Positions 21,942 to 30,312 are shown, counted from the stretch's first letter. The stretch is 31,737 bases of DNA from an uncultured Clostridia bacterium (GCA_934149075.1 CAKPDR010000016.1:1-31737), one strand, 5' to 3'. Numbers and translations are program-made. The notes: generated by a model not told the origin, from the sequence alone.

Positions 21942-24424
21942 CTTTTTTAGAATTATTAAGTAGATATGGAAAAATAGAAATTCCAAGAATACAACGAAAT
22001 TATGCACAAGGTAGAGAGAATGAATCAATTGTCAGAAATAGTTTTCTAAATGATTTAGTTACTGTATTAAATAGTGATGATGCAGATATATGTCTAGATT
22101 TTATTTATGGTTCTGTATTAAATTATGAAGATATAAAAAAAGAAGAGAAAAAGAAATTTATACCAGTAGATGGTCAACAAAGATTAACTACATTATACTT
22201 ACTATATTGGTATGTAAATAACTGTTTTGCAAAGGAAAAAAATAAAAAAATTAATGAGGAATTAAAAAAGTTTACCTATGAGATTAGAGATTCTTCAAAA
22301 AGTTTTTGTAATAATTTAATTGAAAAAGGTCTAAACAAAATTACTAATAAGAATAAAATTAGTGAAAAAATAAAAACACAGGTATGGTATTTGTTAGATT
22401 GGAATATGGATCCAACAATAAAGGCTATGTTAATAATGTTAGATGAAATTGAACAAAGATTAAATGATTCAAAAATAAAAAGAGAAAATATAATAAATAA
22501 TACCATAGAAAATGAAAAGATTTATTTCTATTCAATTGAAATCAATGATTTTGGAAGTGCTGATGATATATATATAAAAATGAACTCTAGAGGAAAAGAA
22601 CTATCATTATTTGAGAATTTTAAATCTAAACTAGAAAAATATATTGAGAAAGTATATGATAAAGAATACTTAAACATGTACAACTCAAGAATAGATAATA
22701 AATGGCTTAATTACTTTTGGAAAAAATTGAAAAAAATGAAGAACAACGAGGTAGAGGAAAATGAAATAGAAAATAACGATGATTGGTTAATTAATATATA
22801 TATGACAATTTTTGAAAACCAGTATGCAGTTACATTGTTAGAAAAAGATGATGATACAATAGAAAATGAAATTAAGTATTTTGATAATTTTATAACATAC
22901 CAAGGAAAAAGAGAAATTGATTTTGACAATTTAGTTGATATGGGAAAAATAAATAAAGATTGCATTAAACAAAGTCAATTATTGTTTGAGTATTTTTCAA
23001 ATAAGGACGAAAACAATGATTTAAATATTGTTAATCAAAATGATATGTATGAAAAAATCATGAATATAAATAAATCTCGATCTAATGATTTAAGACCTGA
23101 AAAAGTTGAACTTTTTGCAGTATGTAAATTTTTACAATATAAAAACAAAGAAGAACTTGAGTCTTATGAAAAATTAGAATTATCAAAAATATTATATTTT
23201 GTCAGAAACATAGTAGAAAATATGTATATGGACAGTGCAAAAAGATATTGCATGATGATATCTAATATAAATAATATTTTAAATTTTGTCTTTAAAGAGA
23301 ATGGAATAGAACAATATCTAAAAAAAATATCTCAATATAACCATGATGATATAAATGAACTTTTTAACAAGAATGGAGAATTTGATAGAGAATTTACATA
23401 TTTATTAAGAGGCGAGATAACAAAAGCAAAACATATAAGTCAAAACGAAGAATGGAAAGGAGAAATTCTTAAAATAGATAAAAATACTTACTTTAAGGGA
23501 AATACTCAATTTTTATTTGAATTTATTAAAGAATGTAATGATGAAAAATTAGAAATGTACAAGAACTATAGTCAAAAAATCAGGATTATATTTAGTGACA
23601 AGCCTAATAATAGTAAAGAAAAAAGTATTGACCCTATTTTAAATGAAGGTTCACAATATTATTTTAAAAGAGCTTTATTAACATTTGGCAATTATATGAT
23701 TAGATATGGAAAGAGATATAGTTTTTTAGTAATGAGTGATAAATATAACAGTTGGTATAATTTACTAACAGAGGAAAAATATACAGAACAAAGAAAAAAT
23801 GTAAAGAGACTATTAGATAAAATATCAGAAAGTGTAAATTATTGTGAAAATGATGAAGAACTTTCTGATTTAAGAGAACAGATAGAGAATGCTATAAAAG
23901 ATATAGTTGAAAACTATATTACTAAAGATACAATTCCAGAGTGGACAAACTGTTGCATAAAATACCCAGAAATAATTAAAGATACACTTAGTGAAGGAGA
24001 GGGATATTTAAAAGCTGTTGGAAGTGGTAATTTAGATAATGATAGACAAATTTTAATTACAAAAAGTAAAAGCAACAATGCTAGAAATTGGGATTTTTAT
24101 ACTTATGTATTAAAATGCAGAATTCATGAATTATTGAATTTAGAACCAACAAAGTATGAATATAAAACAATAATTGCTAGTACAAAATTTATTAAGTATC
24201 ATTTAAATAAATGTAATATATATGTAAAGTGTAATTATAGATATAAATTTTCATATTGTTTAGCTATTGAAAAAAATAGTACAGAATTAGAAAATATAAA
24301 ATATATACTTCAAAAAGATGGAACAATTGATGAAGATAAAAAACACTACATTTTTGAATATAATAAAGAAAACGAGATAATAGAAGCTATGAAGAAGATA
24401 AGAGAAAATATAATTGACAAATAA
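21938..24424 (+). CDS. Second DUF262 protein, without HNH domain
   Basis: An 828-residue protein coupled to the preceding DUF262 gene. The front has KIEIPRIQRNYAQGRE, then FIPVDGQQRLTTLYLLYWY (DGQQR at 78-82), and a KMNSRGKELSLFENFKSKL block around 214-232, the usual second DUF262 motif. The middle is long and helical, and the C-terminal third has a conserved-looking RALLTFGNYMIRYGKRYSFL and NARNWDFYTYVL. No HNH/DUF1524 triad is visible, so nuclease activity would come from its partner. Single-gene relatives of this 800-residue type are known in gut bacteria, but the tightly coupled pair is less familiar to me. Base composition is extremely AT-rich. Confidence 0.85.
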   Translation: MTFLELLSRYGKIEIPRIQRNYAQGRENESIVRNSFLNDLVTVLNSDDADICLDFIYGSVLNYEDIKKEEKKKFIPVDGQQRLTTLYLLYWYVNNCFAKEKNKKINEELKKFTYEIRDSSKSFCNNLIEKGLNKITNKNKISEKIKTQVWYLLDWNMDPTIKAMLIMLDEIEQRLNDSKIKRENIINNTIENEKIYFYSIEINDFGSADDIYIKMNSRGKELSLFENFKSKLEKYIEKVYDKEYLNMYNSRIDNKWLNYFWKKLKKMKNNEVEENEIENNDDWLINIYMTIFENQYAVTLLEKDDDTIENEIKYFDNFITYQGKREIDFDNLVDMGKINKDCIKQSQLLFEYFSNKDENNDLNIVNQNDMYEKIMNINKSRSNDLRPEKVELFAVCKFLQYKNKEELESYEKLELSKILYFVRNIVENMYMDSAKRYCMMISNINNILNFVFKENGIEQYLKKISQYNHDDINELFNKNGEFDREFTYLLRGEITKAKHISQNEEWKGEILKIDKNTYFKGNTQFLFEFIKECNDEKLEMYKNYSQKIRIIFSDKPNNSKEKSIDPILNEGSQYYFKRALLTFGNYMIRYGKRYSFLVMSDKYNSWYNLLTEEKYTEQRKNVKRLLDKISESVNYCENDEELSDLREQIENAIKDIVENYITKDTIPEWTNCCIKYPEIIKDTLSEGEGYLKAVGSGNLDNDRQILITKSKSNNARNWDFYTYVLKCRIHELLNLEPTKYEYKTIIASTKFIKYHLNKCNIYVKCNYRYKFSYCLAIEKNSTELENIKYILQKDGTIDEDKKHYIFEYNKENEIIEAMKKIRENIIDK

Positions 24425-24442
24425 TTAAAAAAGTTGTAAAAT
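24414..24442 (+). promoter_or_regulatory. Strong promoter of the Clp_N-AAA-M41 gene
   Basis: TTGACA (24414-24419), a 17-base spacer and TAAAAT (24437-24442). It overlaps the end of the second DUF262 gene, so the protease gene has its own start. Confidence 0.7.
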
Positions 24443-24456
24443 AATTATGTTACTTA

Positions 24457-24472
24457 TATCAACAAGTTGATA
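24457..24472. promoter_or_regulatory. Perfect palindrome in the leader, possible operator
   Basis: TATCAAC-AA-GTTGATA, a 7-bp perfect inverted repeat lying a few bases after the predicted transcription start and before AGGAGG. The position fits a repressor site. It does not resemble the CIRCE (HrcA) element or the CtsR repeat, so the factor is unknown. Confidence 0.45.
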
Positions 24473-24492
24473 CATTATAGGAGGTAATAGTT

Positions 24493-26529
24493 ATGAAACT
24501 TAATAATGATACTATCACATTATTCATGGCTTCAAAGGCAGCTGCAGAACGGAACGGTTTTGGATATGTTCCAGAAATAATTGCTTTTGGAACTCTTGCA
24601 ATTATTGGAGGCAGTCCACTTCATGAGTATCTAATGAAGCAGGGATTAGAACACATGGAAATCGTAACCAAAGTTGCAGAGCTCTATTCTAAACATTTTT
24701 CAGAAGAGGAAGAACGTTTTGAAGAATATAAAGAGGCTGTAGAGAGTTCGCTTGAAAAAGCAACTTCGCCACAAAGAGAGCAACTTTATGAACTTACAGA
24801 TGAGGAATATGAAAACTATGAAAGTTCATTTGTAACATTAGAATTTGCTTTAGATTTTACTGATGGTACAAGCTCTAAAAAGCAACTGGTAATAACAACG
24901 GAATTATATGGCGTATTGAAGCTTGCAATTGAAATTGCAGAAACACTGTACAATGCTACTCATGTGAATAATGAATACATGTTTGCAGCTTTCACCGAAG
25001 CTATGCCAGATATTTATCTGGAATTTATGGAAGCTTGTTTAGGTGAAGATGCAGTTCTTCCTGATACAGTTATAGACGATATGGAAATAATTGAATCAGA
25101 AAACGACTTTGTTATTCCAAGAAATTTAGCAGGATTTTTAACAGTGTTGAATAATAAATATTCTCCAAGTGAAGAATATTGTCGTATTCTTGGAAGAGAG
25201 AAAGAAACAGATATGCTGATAAAAATTCTTGCAAAAGCGACTAAGAGAAATGCTATTTTAGTTGGATATCCGGGTGTAGGAAAAACAGCAATTGTTGAAA
25301 AGCTTGTTTGGAATATTGTAAAAGGCAATTGTCCAGAAAGATTCAAAAATTCCAAAGTACTTGCACTTGATGTTACATCAATTGTTGCTGGTACCAAATA
25401 CCGTGGAATGGCTGAGGCAAGATTTCAAGAATTAGTTAACTTCTTAGAAAATAATCCTGGCTGTATCTTATTTATTGATGAGATACATACTGTTTTGGGA
25501 GCAGGAGCTTGTAGAGAAGGAGAATTGGATTTAGCTAATTCGTTAAAACCGATTTTAGCGAGAGGTGTTACTCAGGTTATAGGTGCAACGACTTTTGATG
25601 AATATGAAAAATATTTTTCAAAGGATGGAGCCTTAAAGAGACGTTTTGAGAAAATTGTTGTTCGTGAACCAAAGTCGGACGAATTGTATGGTATGATTAA
25701 AAATCAAATTTTAAATTTGGAAGAATTTCATCATACAAAAATCACCAGAGAATTAGTAGATTTTGCGATTCTTAACGCTTCATGTTTCAATTATGAAACT
25801 AAGAATCCAGACAGAACTTTAGATTTACTGGACAGAGCTATGGCAGGTGCTGAATTAAAGGGCAAACAGGAAGTTAATAAAGAAGACATTCTTGATAACT
25901 TTGATATTAGAAAGAAACAGTTTGAAAGAATGCCTGAGAAAAAGAAAAGAGCAACTGCATACCATGAAGCAGGTCACTATATTGTACAGCATTTTTCATC
26001 AGAACTTCAGCATTATAATACTCTAGCAATTTCTATTATTCCTGCAGAAGATTATCTTGGAGTAAATGTATTTGAAGAAGATGAATATGCAACACCATCT
26101 TCAAATCGAGAATTTTATATTCAGATGATTGCAAAACTTTTAGGTGGTAGAAGAGCGGAAAAACTCTATACAAAGGAGCTTTCAGCTGGCGCAAATTCTG
26201 ATTTGACAAAAGCAACGAGAATTGCAAAAGATATGATTACTAGATATGGCTTGGACGAAAACTTTACTGAAGATAGAGTTTATCTTAGAGAAAGTGAGAA
26301 TCCAATGTATACCGATAGAATCATTGAAAAAATCAATGTAGAAATTGATAAGATTTTAGGGGAAGCTAAGAGATACGCTGATGAAATTTTAAGCCTGCAT
26401 CAGGCAGAACTAGAAATTTTAGTTGAAGAGCTCATGAAAAAAGGAATGGTATCAAAAGTTGAATTAGAAAGAATCTTTTCAGATTCTGAAAGTTCTGTTA
26501 AGGTAACAACAGAACTTGTAACAAAATAA
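24493..26529 (+). CDS. Clp_N-AAA+-M41 metalloprotease chimera
   Basis: A 678-residue cytoplasmic protein combining ClpA/ClpC and FtsH parts. Residues about 5-60 and 130-190 look like the two halves of a Clp_N adaptor-binding domain. A single Clp-type (D1) AAA+ module follows: GREKETDML, Walker A GYPGVGKT (258-265), GTKYRGMAEARFQ, Walker B CILFIDEIHTVLGAG (Asp329-Glu330) and IGATTFDEYEKYFSKDGAL. The C-terminus is an FtsH-type M41 peptidase: HEAGH at 491-495 and Asp570 (GANSDLTKA) as third zinc ligand, then AKDMITRYG. No membrane helix is present, unlike FtsH. The enzyme should unfold and degrade proteins by itself, without ClpP. A terminator follows directly. Confidence 0.9.
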   Translation: MKLNNDTITLFMASKAAAERNGFGYVPEIIAFGTLAIIGGSPLHEYLMKQGLEHMEIVTKVAELYSKHFSEEEERFEEYKEAVESSLEKATSPQREQLYELTDEEYENYESSFVTLEFALDFTDGTSSKKQLVITTELYGVLKLAIEIAETLYNATHVNNEYMFAAFTEAMPDIYLEFMEACLGEDAVLPDTVIDDMEIIESENDFVIPRNLAGFLTVLNNKYSPSEEYCRILGREKETDMLIKILAKATKRNAILVGYPGVGKTAIVEKLVWNIVKGNCPERFKNSKVLALDVTSIVAGTKYRGMAEARFQELVNFLENNPGCILFIDEIHTVLGAGACREGELDLANSLKPILARGVTQVIGATTFDEYEKYFSKDGALKRRFEKIVVREPKSDELYGMIKNQILNLEEFHHTKITRELVDFAILNASCFNYETKNPDRTLDLLDRAMAGAELKGKQEVNKEDILDNFDIRKKQFERMPEKKKRATAYHEAGHYIVQHFSSELQHYNTLAISIIPAEDYLGVNVFEEDEYATPSSNREFYIQMIAKLLGGRRAEKLYTKELSAGANSDLTKATRIAKDMITRYGLDENFTEDRVYLRESENPMYTDRIIEKINVEIDKILGEAKRYADEILSLHQAELEILVEELMKKGMVSKVELERIFSDSESSVKVTTELVTK

Positions 26530-26541
26530 AAATTATCTCAG

Positions 26542-26568
26542 AAAAGCGCTACATTTGTAGCGCTTTTT
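26542..26568 (+). terminator. Intrinsic terminator of the protease gene
   Basis: AAAAGCGCTACA (26542-26553) pairs perfectly with TGTAGCGCTTTT (26556-26567), ending in five T. It lies 13 bases after the stop. Confidence 0.92.
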
Positions 26569-26641
26569 ACTGGTTATAGGTGTATTTTCTAATATTTTTT
26601 AGTGAAATCTCAAAAAAGGTAACATAATTTTCAAAAAAAGG

Positions 26642-26670
26642 TTGAAATTTAAGAAAAAAAGTGATATACT
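26642..26670 (+). promoter_or_regulatory. Promoter of the 26704 gene
   Basis: TTGAAA (26642-26647), a 17-base spacer and TATACT (26665-26670), followed by AGGAGG at 26689-26694, nine bases before the ATG. Confidence 0.72.
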
Positions 26671-26703
26671 TATTACGTAAAAAACATTAGGAGGTACTAT
26701 ACT

Positions 26704-27156
26704 ATGATGGTAAGAGAAAAAATGACAGTAGAACAGATGGATCACTTCCTTCGGCATGTAAAGATGCACGCCGATGAATTGCGTAACGGGACTTTTTCAA
26801 AAGATATAACATATTTGGAAAAGTTACGAGAAGCACAACGCATGGCCATCGACATTTCGCATGAAATGTTCCATATTATGAGACGTAAAGGTTTCGAAAA
26901 CTATGCCGGACAGGACTTTGTGTTCAATGTTGCAATTCCTGAGGATTTAGAACATTATGAATTCCATATGTTCGACTATGAATCATTCAGACTTGGTTGC
27001 AAAATCCAGAGAATCACTGAAATCCTTATGGATGATGAAATCAAAATCTCTTTGGAACCTAAACCGGCGGCTGACGAGCTCGAAAGATTCAGTAATGCAA
27101 TTCAGGATGCTGCCGTTATGATCAAAATGGTAGAAAAACATTTTTCTTCCAAGTAA
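26704..27156 (+). CDS. Small unknown protein of higher GC content
   Basis: A 150-residue soluble protein, probably helical in its first 65 residues (TVEQMDHFLRHVKMHADELR, AQRMAIDISHEMFHIMRRKG), with a central strand section FVFNVAIPEDLEHYEFHMFD and a helical end. It is notably rich in His and Met. No family is recognised. Base use is clearly different from the neighbours: two counted 60-base lines inside it hold 25 and 30 G or C, against 11 in a line of the second DUF262 gene. That suggests recent acquisition or unusually strong codon selection. It is a single-gene unit bounded by its own promoter and a double terminator. ATG 26704 is preferred over the adjacent ATG 26707 by spacing. Confidence 0.75.
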   Translation: MMVREKMTVEQMDHFLRHVKMHADELRNGTFSKDITYLEKLREAQRMAIDISHEMFHIMRRKGFENYAGQDFVFNVAIPEDLEHYEFHMFDYESFRLGCKIQRITEILMDDEIKISLEPKPAADELERFSNAIQDAAVMIKMVEKHFSSK

Positions 27157-27171
27157 CTATTAACAGTACCG

Positions 27172-27254
27172 ACTTACTGAGGCTAATGTCTCAGTAAGTT
27201 CCTAAAAAAAGAAAGATAGAGTGTATTTTTAATACATTTAATCTTTCTTTTTTT
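27172..27254 (+). terminator. Double terminator after the 26704 gene
   Basis: The first hairpin, ACTTACTGAG / CTCAGTAAGT (27172-27199), has 10 perfect pairs but no T run. The second, AAAAAAAGAAAGAT / ATCTTTCTTTTTTT (27204-27254) with an inner TGTAT / ATACA stem, ends in a long T run. Confidence 0.87.
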
Positions 27255-27269
27255 ATGTAGATTTATTAA

Positions 27270-27298
27270 TTGACAAATTTTAAATAATACAGTAAAAT
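27270..27298 (+). promoter_or_regulatory. Promoter of the tsaC-family gene
   Basis: TTGACA (27270-27275), a 17-base spacer and TAAAAT (27293-27298), about 25 bases before the ATG at 27323, which has GAGG upstream. Confidence 0.72.
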
Positions 27299-27322
27299 TT
27301 ACAAAGAAATGAGGAAATATAT

Positions 27323-27922
27323 ATGATTAAAAGATTTAAACAAACTCAAATTACTGAACTAGCAGAAATATTAAAAAACGATGGGATTATCAGTGTTCCT
27401 ACTGATACAGTGTATGGGATATGTGCACAAATAAATTCACATAAAGCTCATGACAAATTAATTGAAGTAAAGAAAAGACCATTATCAAAATCATTTCCTA
27501 TTATGTGTGCGAATAAATCTCAAATAAAAAATATTGCTATTGTAGATGAAATTGCAGAAAAATTAATAGACGCATTTATGCCTGGACCAATTACATTAGT
27601 GTTAAAAAAGAAAGAAAACATACCAGATTATATAAGTAATGGAAAAAAAACAATAGCTGTTAGGATGGCAACATCAAAAGCCTTAGAAAATTTAATTCTT
27701 CAAACAGGTTGTCCAGTATTTATGACAAGTGCTAATCAAAGTGGTAAACCATCATGTACTAATTTAGATGAAATTGAAACTGAATGTCCACTCTTAGATG
27801 CAATAATGGAAGGGACTGTGAAATTCGGCGAAGCTAGTACCATTGTTGATTGTACTTCGAAAGAACTAAAAATTTTAAGATCGGGACCAATATTAAATGC
27901 AATTGATTTTTACAATATTTAA
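27323..27922 (+). CDS. tsaC: L-threonylcarbamoyladenylate synthase (TsaC/YrdC/Sua5 family)
   Basis: A 199-residue enzyme that makes threonylcarbamoyl-AMP from threonine, bicarbonate and ATP, the first step of the t6A37 modification of ANN-decoding tRNAs. Diagnostic motifs: SVPTDTVYGICAQ near residue 20, KKRPLSKSFPIM (the KRP.SK ATP-binding motif), MPGPITLVLKKK, AVRMATSKALENLI and TSANQSGKPS. The length equals the YrdC domain alone, so it lacks the extra C-terminal Sua5 domain of Bacillus YwlC. It begins a short unit with its own promoter, and a DUF2779 gene follows after 47 bases. Confidence 0.93.
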   Translation: MIKRFKQTQITELAEILKNDGIISVPTDTVYGICAQINSHKAHDKLIEVKKRPLSKSFPIMCANKSQIKNIAIVDEIAEKLIDAFMPGPITLVLKKKENIPDYISNGKKTIAVRMATSKALENLILQTGCPVFMTSANQSGKPSCTNLDEIETECPLLDAIMEGTVKFGEASTIVDCTSKELKILRSGPILNAIDFYNI

Positions 27923-27969
27923 GAAGAAAGGTATAAAACAAGAAAATTTAAAAAATGAAAGGAAATATC

Positions 27970-29466
27970 ATGAATAAAATTCATTTATCAAAATCAAAAT
28001 ATTGTAAATCTGTTCAATGTAACAAAATATTATGGATGGACAAGTATAAACCAGAAGTTGCAATACCAACTGCTAGAGATTCAGTTTTAAAAAATGGAAC
28101 AGAAGTAGGAGAACTTGCAAAAAAAATATTTGGAAATTACATAAATATTGAATTTAACAAAGACTTAAATATTATGGTTGAAGAAACAAGAAAATTATTG
28201 AAAAATAAACCTAATATAATAACAGAAGCATCATTTAACTATGATAATAATTTTTGCAGTGTAGATATATTAAAAAACAATTTAGAAGGTGTTGAAATAT
28301 ATGAAGTTAAAAGTTCAACAGAAGTACATGACATCTATCTAGACGATGCATCTTATCAATATTTTATTTTATCTAATCTTGGACTGAATGTAAAAAAAGT
28401 TTGTATTGTATATATAAATAATCAATACATAAGAGGAAAAAAATTAGAAATAGAAAAACTATTTAACATAGAAGATATAACAGAAATAGCAAAATCAAAA
28501 CAAGATGAAATAAGAAAAAATATTGAAATAACAAATAAATATATGAATGAACATGATAAGAACAACGAACCTAAAGAAAAAATAGGAATGAAATGTTTTA
28601 AACCTTATAAATGTGAATTTTGGGAATATTGTACAAGAAATTTACCAAAACCAAACGTTTTTGATATCGGTGGTGGAATGCACACTTCTAAAAAATTCGA
28701 AAAATATTATGAAGGAAAAGTTTCTTTTCAAGATTTGCAAAATGAAGATTTAAATTCTAAATTCTTAGAGCAAATTGATTTCGAATTAAATAATTTGGAA
28801 CCAAAAATAGAAAAAGAAGCAATAAAAGAATTAATGGATTCACTTAAATATCCATTATATTTTATAGATTATGAAACATATCAATTAGCAATACCAAAAA
28901 CTGAAGGTACGAAACCTTATCAACAACTACCTTTTCAATACTCATTACATATTATAAAAGAAAAAGGAGCACCAATAGAACACAAGGAATTTCTAGCCGA
29001 AATTGATGACACAGATTATTTAAGACATTTTGCAGAAAGCATGATAAAAGATATGCCTGAAAATGGAAGCGTAATCATTTATAATAAATCTTTTGAACCA
29101 GCTAGAAATAATGAAATAGCAAGAATGTATCCAGATTTAAAAGATGAAATGGATAGAATAAATAGTAATATTGTTGATTTCCTTGAACCATTTAAGCAAA
29201 GAAAATATTATACAAAAGAAATGCATGGCTCAGCATCAATTAAAGCTGTTTTACCAGCATTGTATCCAAACAATCCAGAACTGGATTATCATAATTTGCC
29301 AGTTGTGCATAATGGAGGAGAGGCATCGGAAGCTTTCTTGAGTTTGAAAAATAAGACTAAAGAAGAACAAAAAGAAATAAGACATGGATTACTGGTTTAT
29401 TGTAAGCTTGATACTTTGGCAATGGTAAAGTTGTGGGAAAAATTTAAAGAAATAGTAGGAGAATAG
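27970..29466 (+). CDS. DUF2779 protein: Cas4-like nuclease fused to DEDDy exonuclease
   Basis: A 498-residue two-part nuclease. The N-terminal half is Cas4-like PD-(D/E)XK: SKSKYCKSVQCNK opens it, Asp99 (CSVDIL) and Glu112-x-Lys114 (YEVKSS) form the active site, and Cys17 with Cys209, Cys215 and Cys221 (CFKPYKCEFWEYC) could bind a 4Fe-4S cluster. The C-terminal half is an RNase H-fold exonuclease: Asp300 and Glu302 in FIDYETYQ, Asp403 in NIVDFLEP, and Tyr477-x3-Asp481 in YCKLDT, a DEDDy set. Both sites look intact. Relatives are annotated DUF2779 and are of unknown role. ATG 27970 is preferred, since AAAGGA precedes it; ATG 27955 lacks a site. It follows the tsaC gene in one unit. Confidence 0.85.
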   Translation: MNKIHLSKSKYCKSVQCNKILWMDKYKPEVAIPTARDSVLKNGTEVGELAKKIFGNYINIEFNKDLNIMVEETRKLLKNKPNIITEASFNYDNNFCSVDILKNNLEGVEIYEVKSSTEVHDIYLDDASYQYFILSNLGLNVKKVCIVYINNQYIRGKKLEIEKLFNIEDITEIAKSKQDEIRKNIEITNKYMNEHDKNNEPKEKIGMKCFKPYKCEFWEYCTRNLPKPNVFDIGGGMHTSKKFEKYYEGKVSFQDLQNEDLNSKFLEQIDFELNNLEPKIEKEAIKELMDSLKYPLYFIDYETYQLAIPKTEGTKPYQQLPFQYSLHIIKEKGAPIEHKEFLAEIDDTDYLRHFAESMIKDMPENGSVIIYNKSFEPARNNEIARMYPDLKDEMDRINSNIVDFLEPFKQRKYYTKEMHGSASIKAVLPALYPNNPELDYHNLPVVHNGGEASEAFLSLKNKTKEEQKEIRHGLLVYCKLDTLAMVKLWEKFKEIVGE

Positions 29467-29533
29467 AAATAAAAAAATAGATAAACATGAAAAAAGTTGG
29501 AGTCTAAGAATATTAAAGCAGTTAAATTAATAA

Positions 29534-29767
29534 AAGTTTACAATTGAATATTATGATGGAGAACTAACAGGCAGAGATAGAATTTTAAAAGATATAAGTA
29601 GTTTTGTCAAAGGGAAAATAGAACTTGAATTATTTATACATGCTTATGATGTTTATAAAACTGAATTTAAAAACAATATGCCAAATTTTTATACAGATAA
29701 AGGTCTAAAATTAGCAGGAATGACAGATATAGATATAAAAAAAACGAACCATGATAAAAAAGTATAA
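29534..29767 (+). pseudogene. Remnant coding fragment without a start codon
   Basis: A 77-codon open frame, bounded by an upstream stop at 29531 and TAA at 29765, reads like real protein (TIEYYDGELTGRDRILKDIS, KGKIELELFIHAYDVYKTEF, FYTDKGLKLAGMTDIDI) but has no start or ribosome binding site. It looks like the 3' end of a lost gene. It explains most of the 397-base gap after 29466. No family is recognised. Confidence 0.5.
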
Positions 29768-29791
29768 AAATAATCAATTTTATTAAAACTA

Positions 29792-29820
29792 TATACAGGT
29801 TACATAAAAAATGATATAAT
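29792..29820 (+). promoter_or_regulatory. Promoter of the 29864 gene
   Basis: TATACA (29792-29797), a 17-base spacer and TATAAT (29815-29820). AAAGGAG precedes the ATG. Confidence 0.55.
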
Positions 29821-29863
29821 GAAATAGTAGTTATATGAATTTTCACACTAGAAAGGAGCAACT

Positions 29864-30238
29864 ATGCAAAAAAGTAATAAAAAATATTGTAGGTATAGAA
29901 AGTCTTTAGAGAATCTTATTCGAACAGGAAAACAAGATGAATTATTAAAAAAAATAAGATGCTTTCATAGAGATGGAAAAGGTTTTACTATAACCCAAAT
30001 TAGACAAGTAGATTATAATCGGGCTATCAACATGTATGGAACATTTTGGAGAGATCTAGGTTTTAAAGAAATAAATATTAATGCGACTAAATCTCCCAAA
30101 AGAACTAATAATCTTATAAAGAAAACACGAAAAAGAGGTGGGAAAGTATTTTATTCATGTAGTTCAGAGAAAAAATTAGCTTTTTTAATACCAACAAAAG
30201 TGGAAATGGTTTATTGCTATACAATAATAATTTTATAG
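29864..30238 (+). CDS. Small basic unknown protein
   Basis: A 124-residue strongly basic protein. The front (YCRYRKSLENLIRTGKQDELLKKIRCF) is helical with many Lys and Arg. A middle section FTITQIRQVDYNRAINMYGTFWRDLGF is compatible with a small helix-turn-helix or other nucleic-acid-binding fold. The end is hydrophobic (KLAFLIPTKVEMVYCYTIIIL) and may be a frayed C-terminus from a frameshifted longer gene. No family is recognised. A strong terminator follows eight bases after the stop, so it is an expressed single-gene unit. Confidence 0.55.
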   Translation: MQKSNKKYCRYRKSLENLIRTGKQDELLKKIRCFHRDGKGFTITQIRQVDYNRAINMYGTFWRDLGFKEININATKSPKRTNNLIKKTRKRGGKVFYSCSSEKKLAFLIPTKVEMVYCYTIIIL

Positions 30239-30245
30239 TGTGAAA

Positions 30246-30296
30246 AGAAAAAGAGTGATGACTGAAGAATTTGCTTCATGATATCGCTCTTTTTCT
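30246..30296 (+). terminator. Intrinsic terminator after the 29864 gene
   Basis: AGAAAAAGAGTGAT (30246-30259) pairs with ATCGCTCTTTTTCT (30283-30296, one G-T wobble). An inner TGAAG / CTTCA hairpin completes it. Confidence 0.86.
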
Positions 30297-30312
30297 GTTT
30301 GTATAATTTTGA

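Noticed and set aside
27970..29466. Cas4-like domain as a sign of a CRISPR-Cas locus
   Set aside because: There is no repeat array and no cas1, cas2 or effector gene. The domain is part of a DUF2779 fusion.
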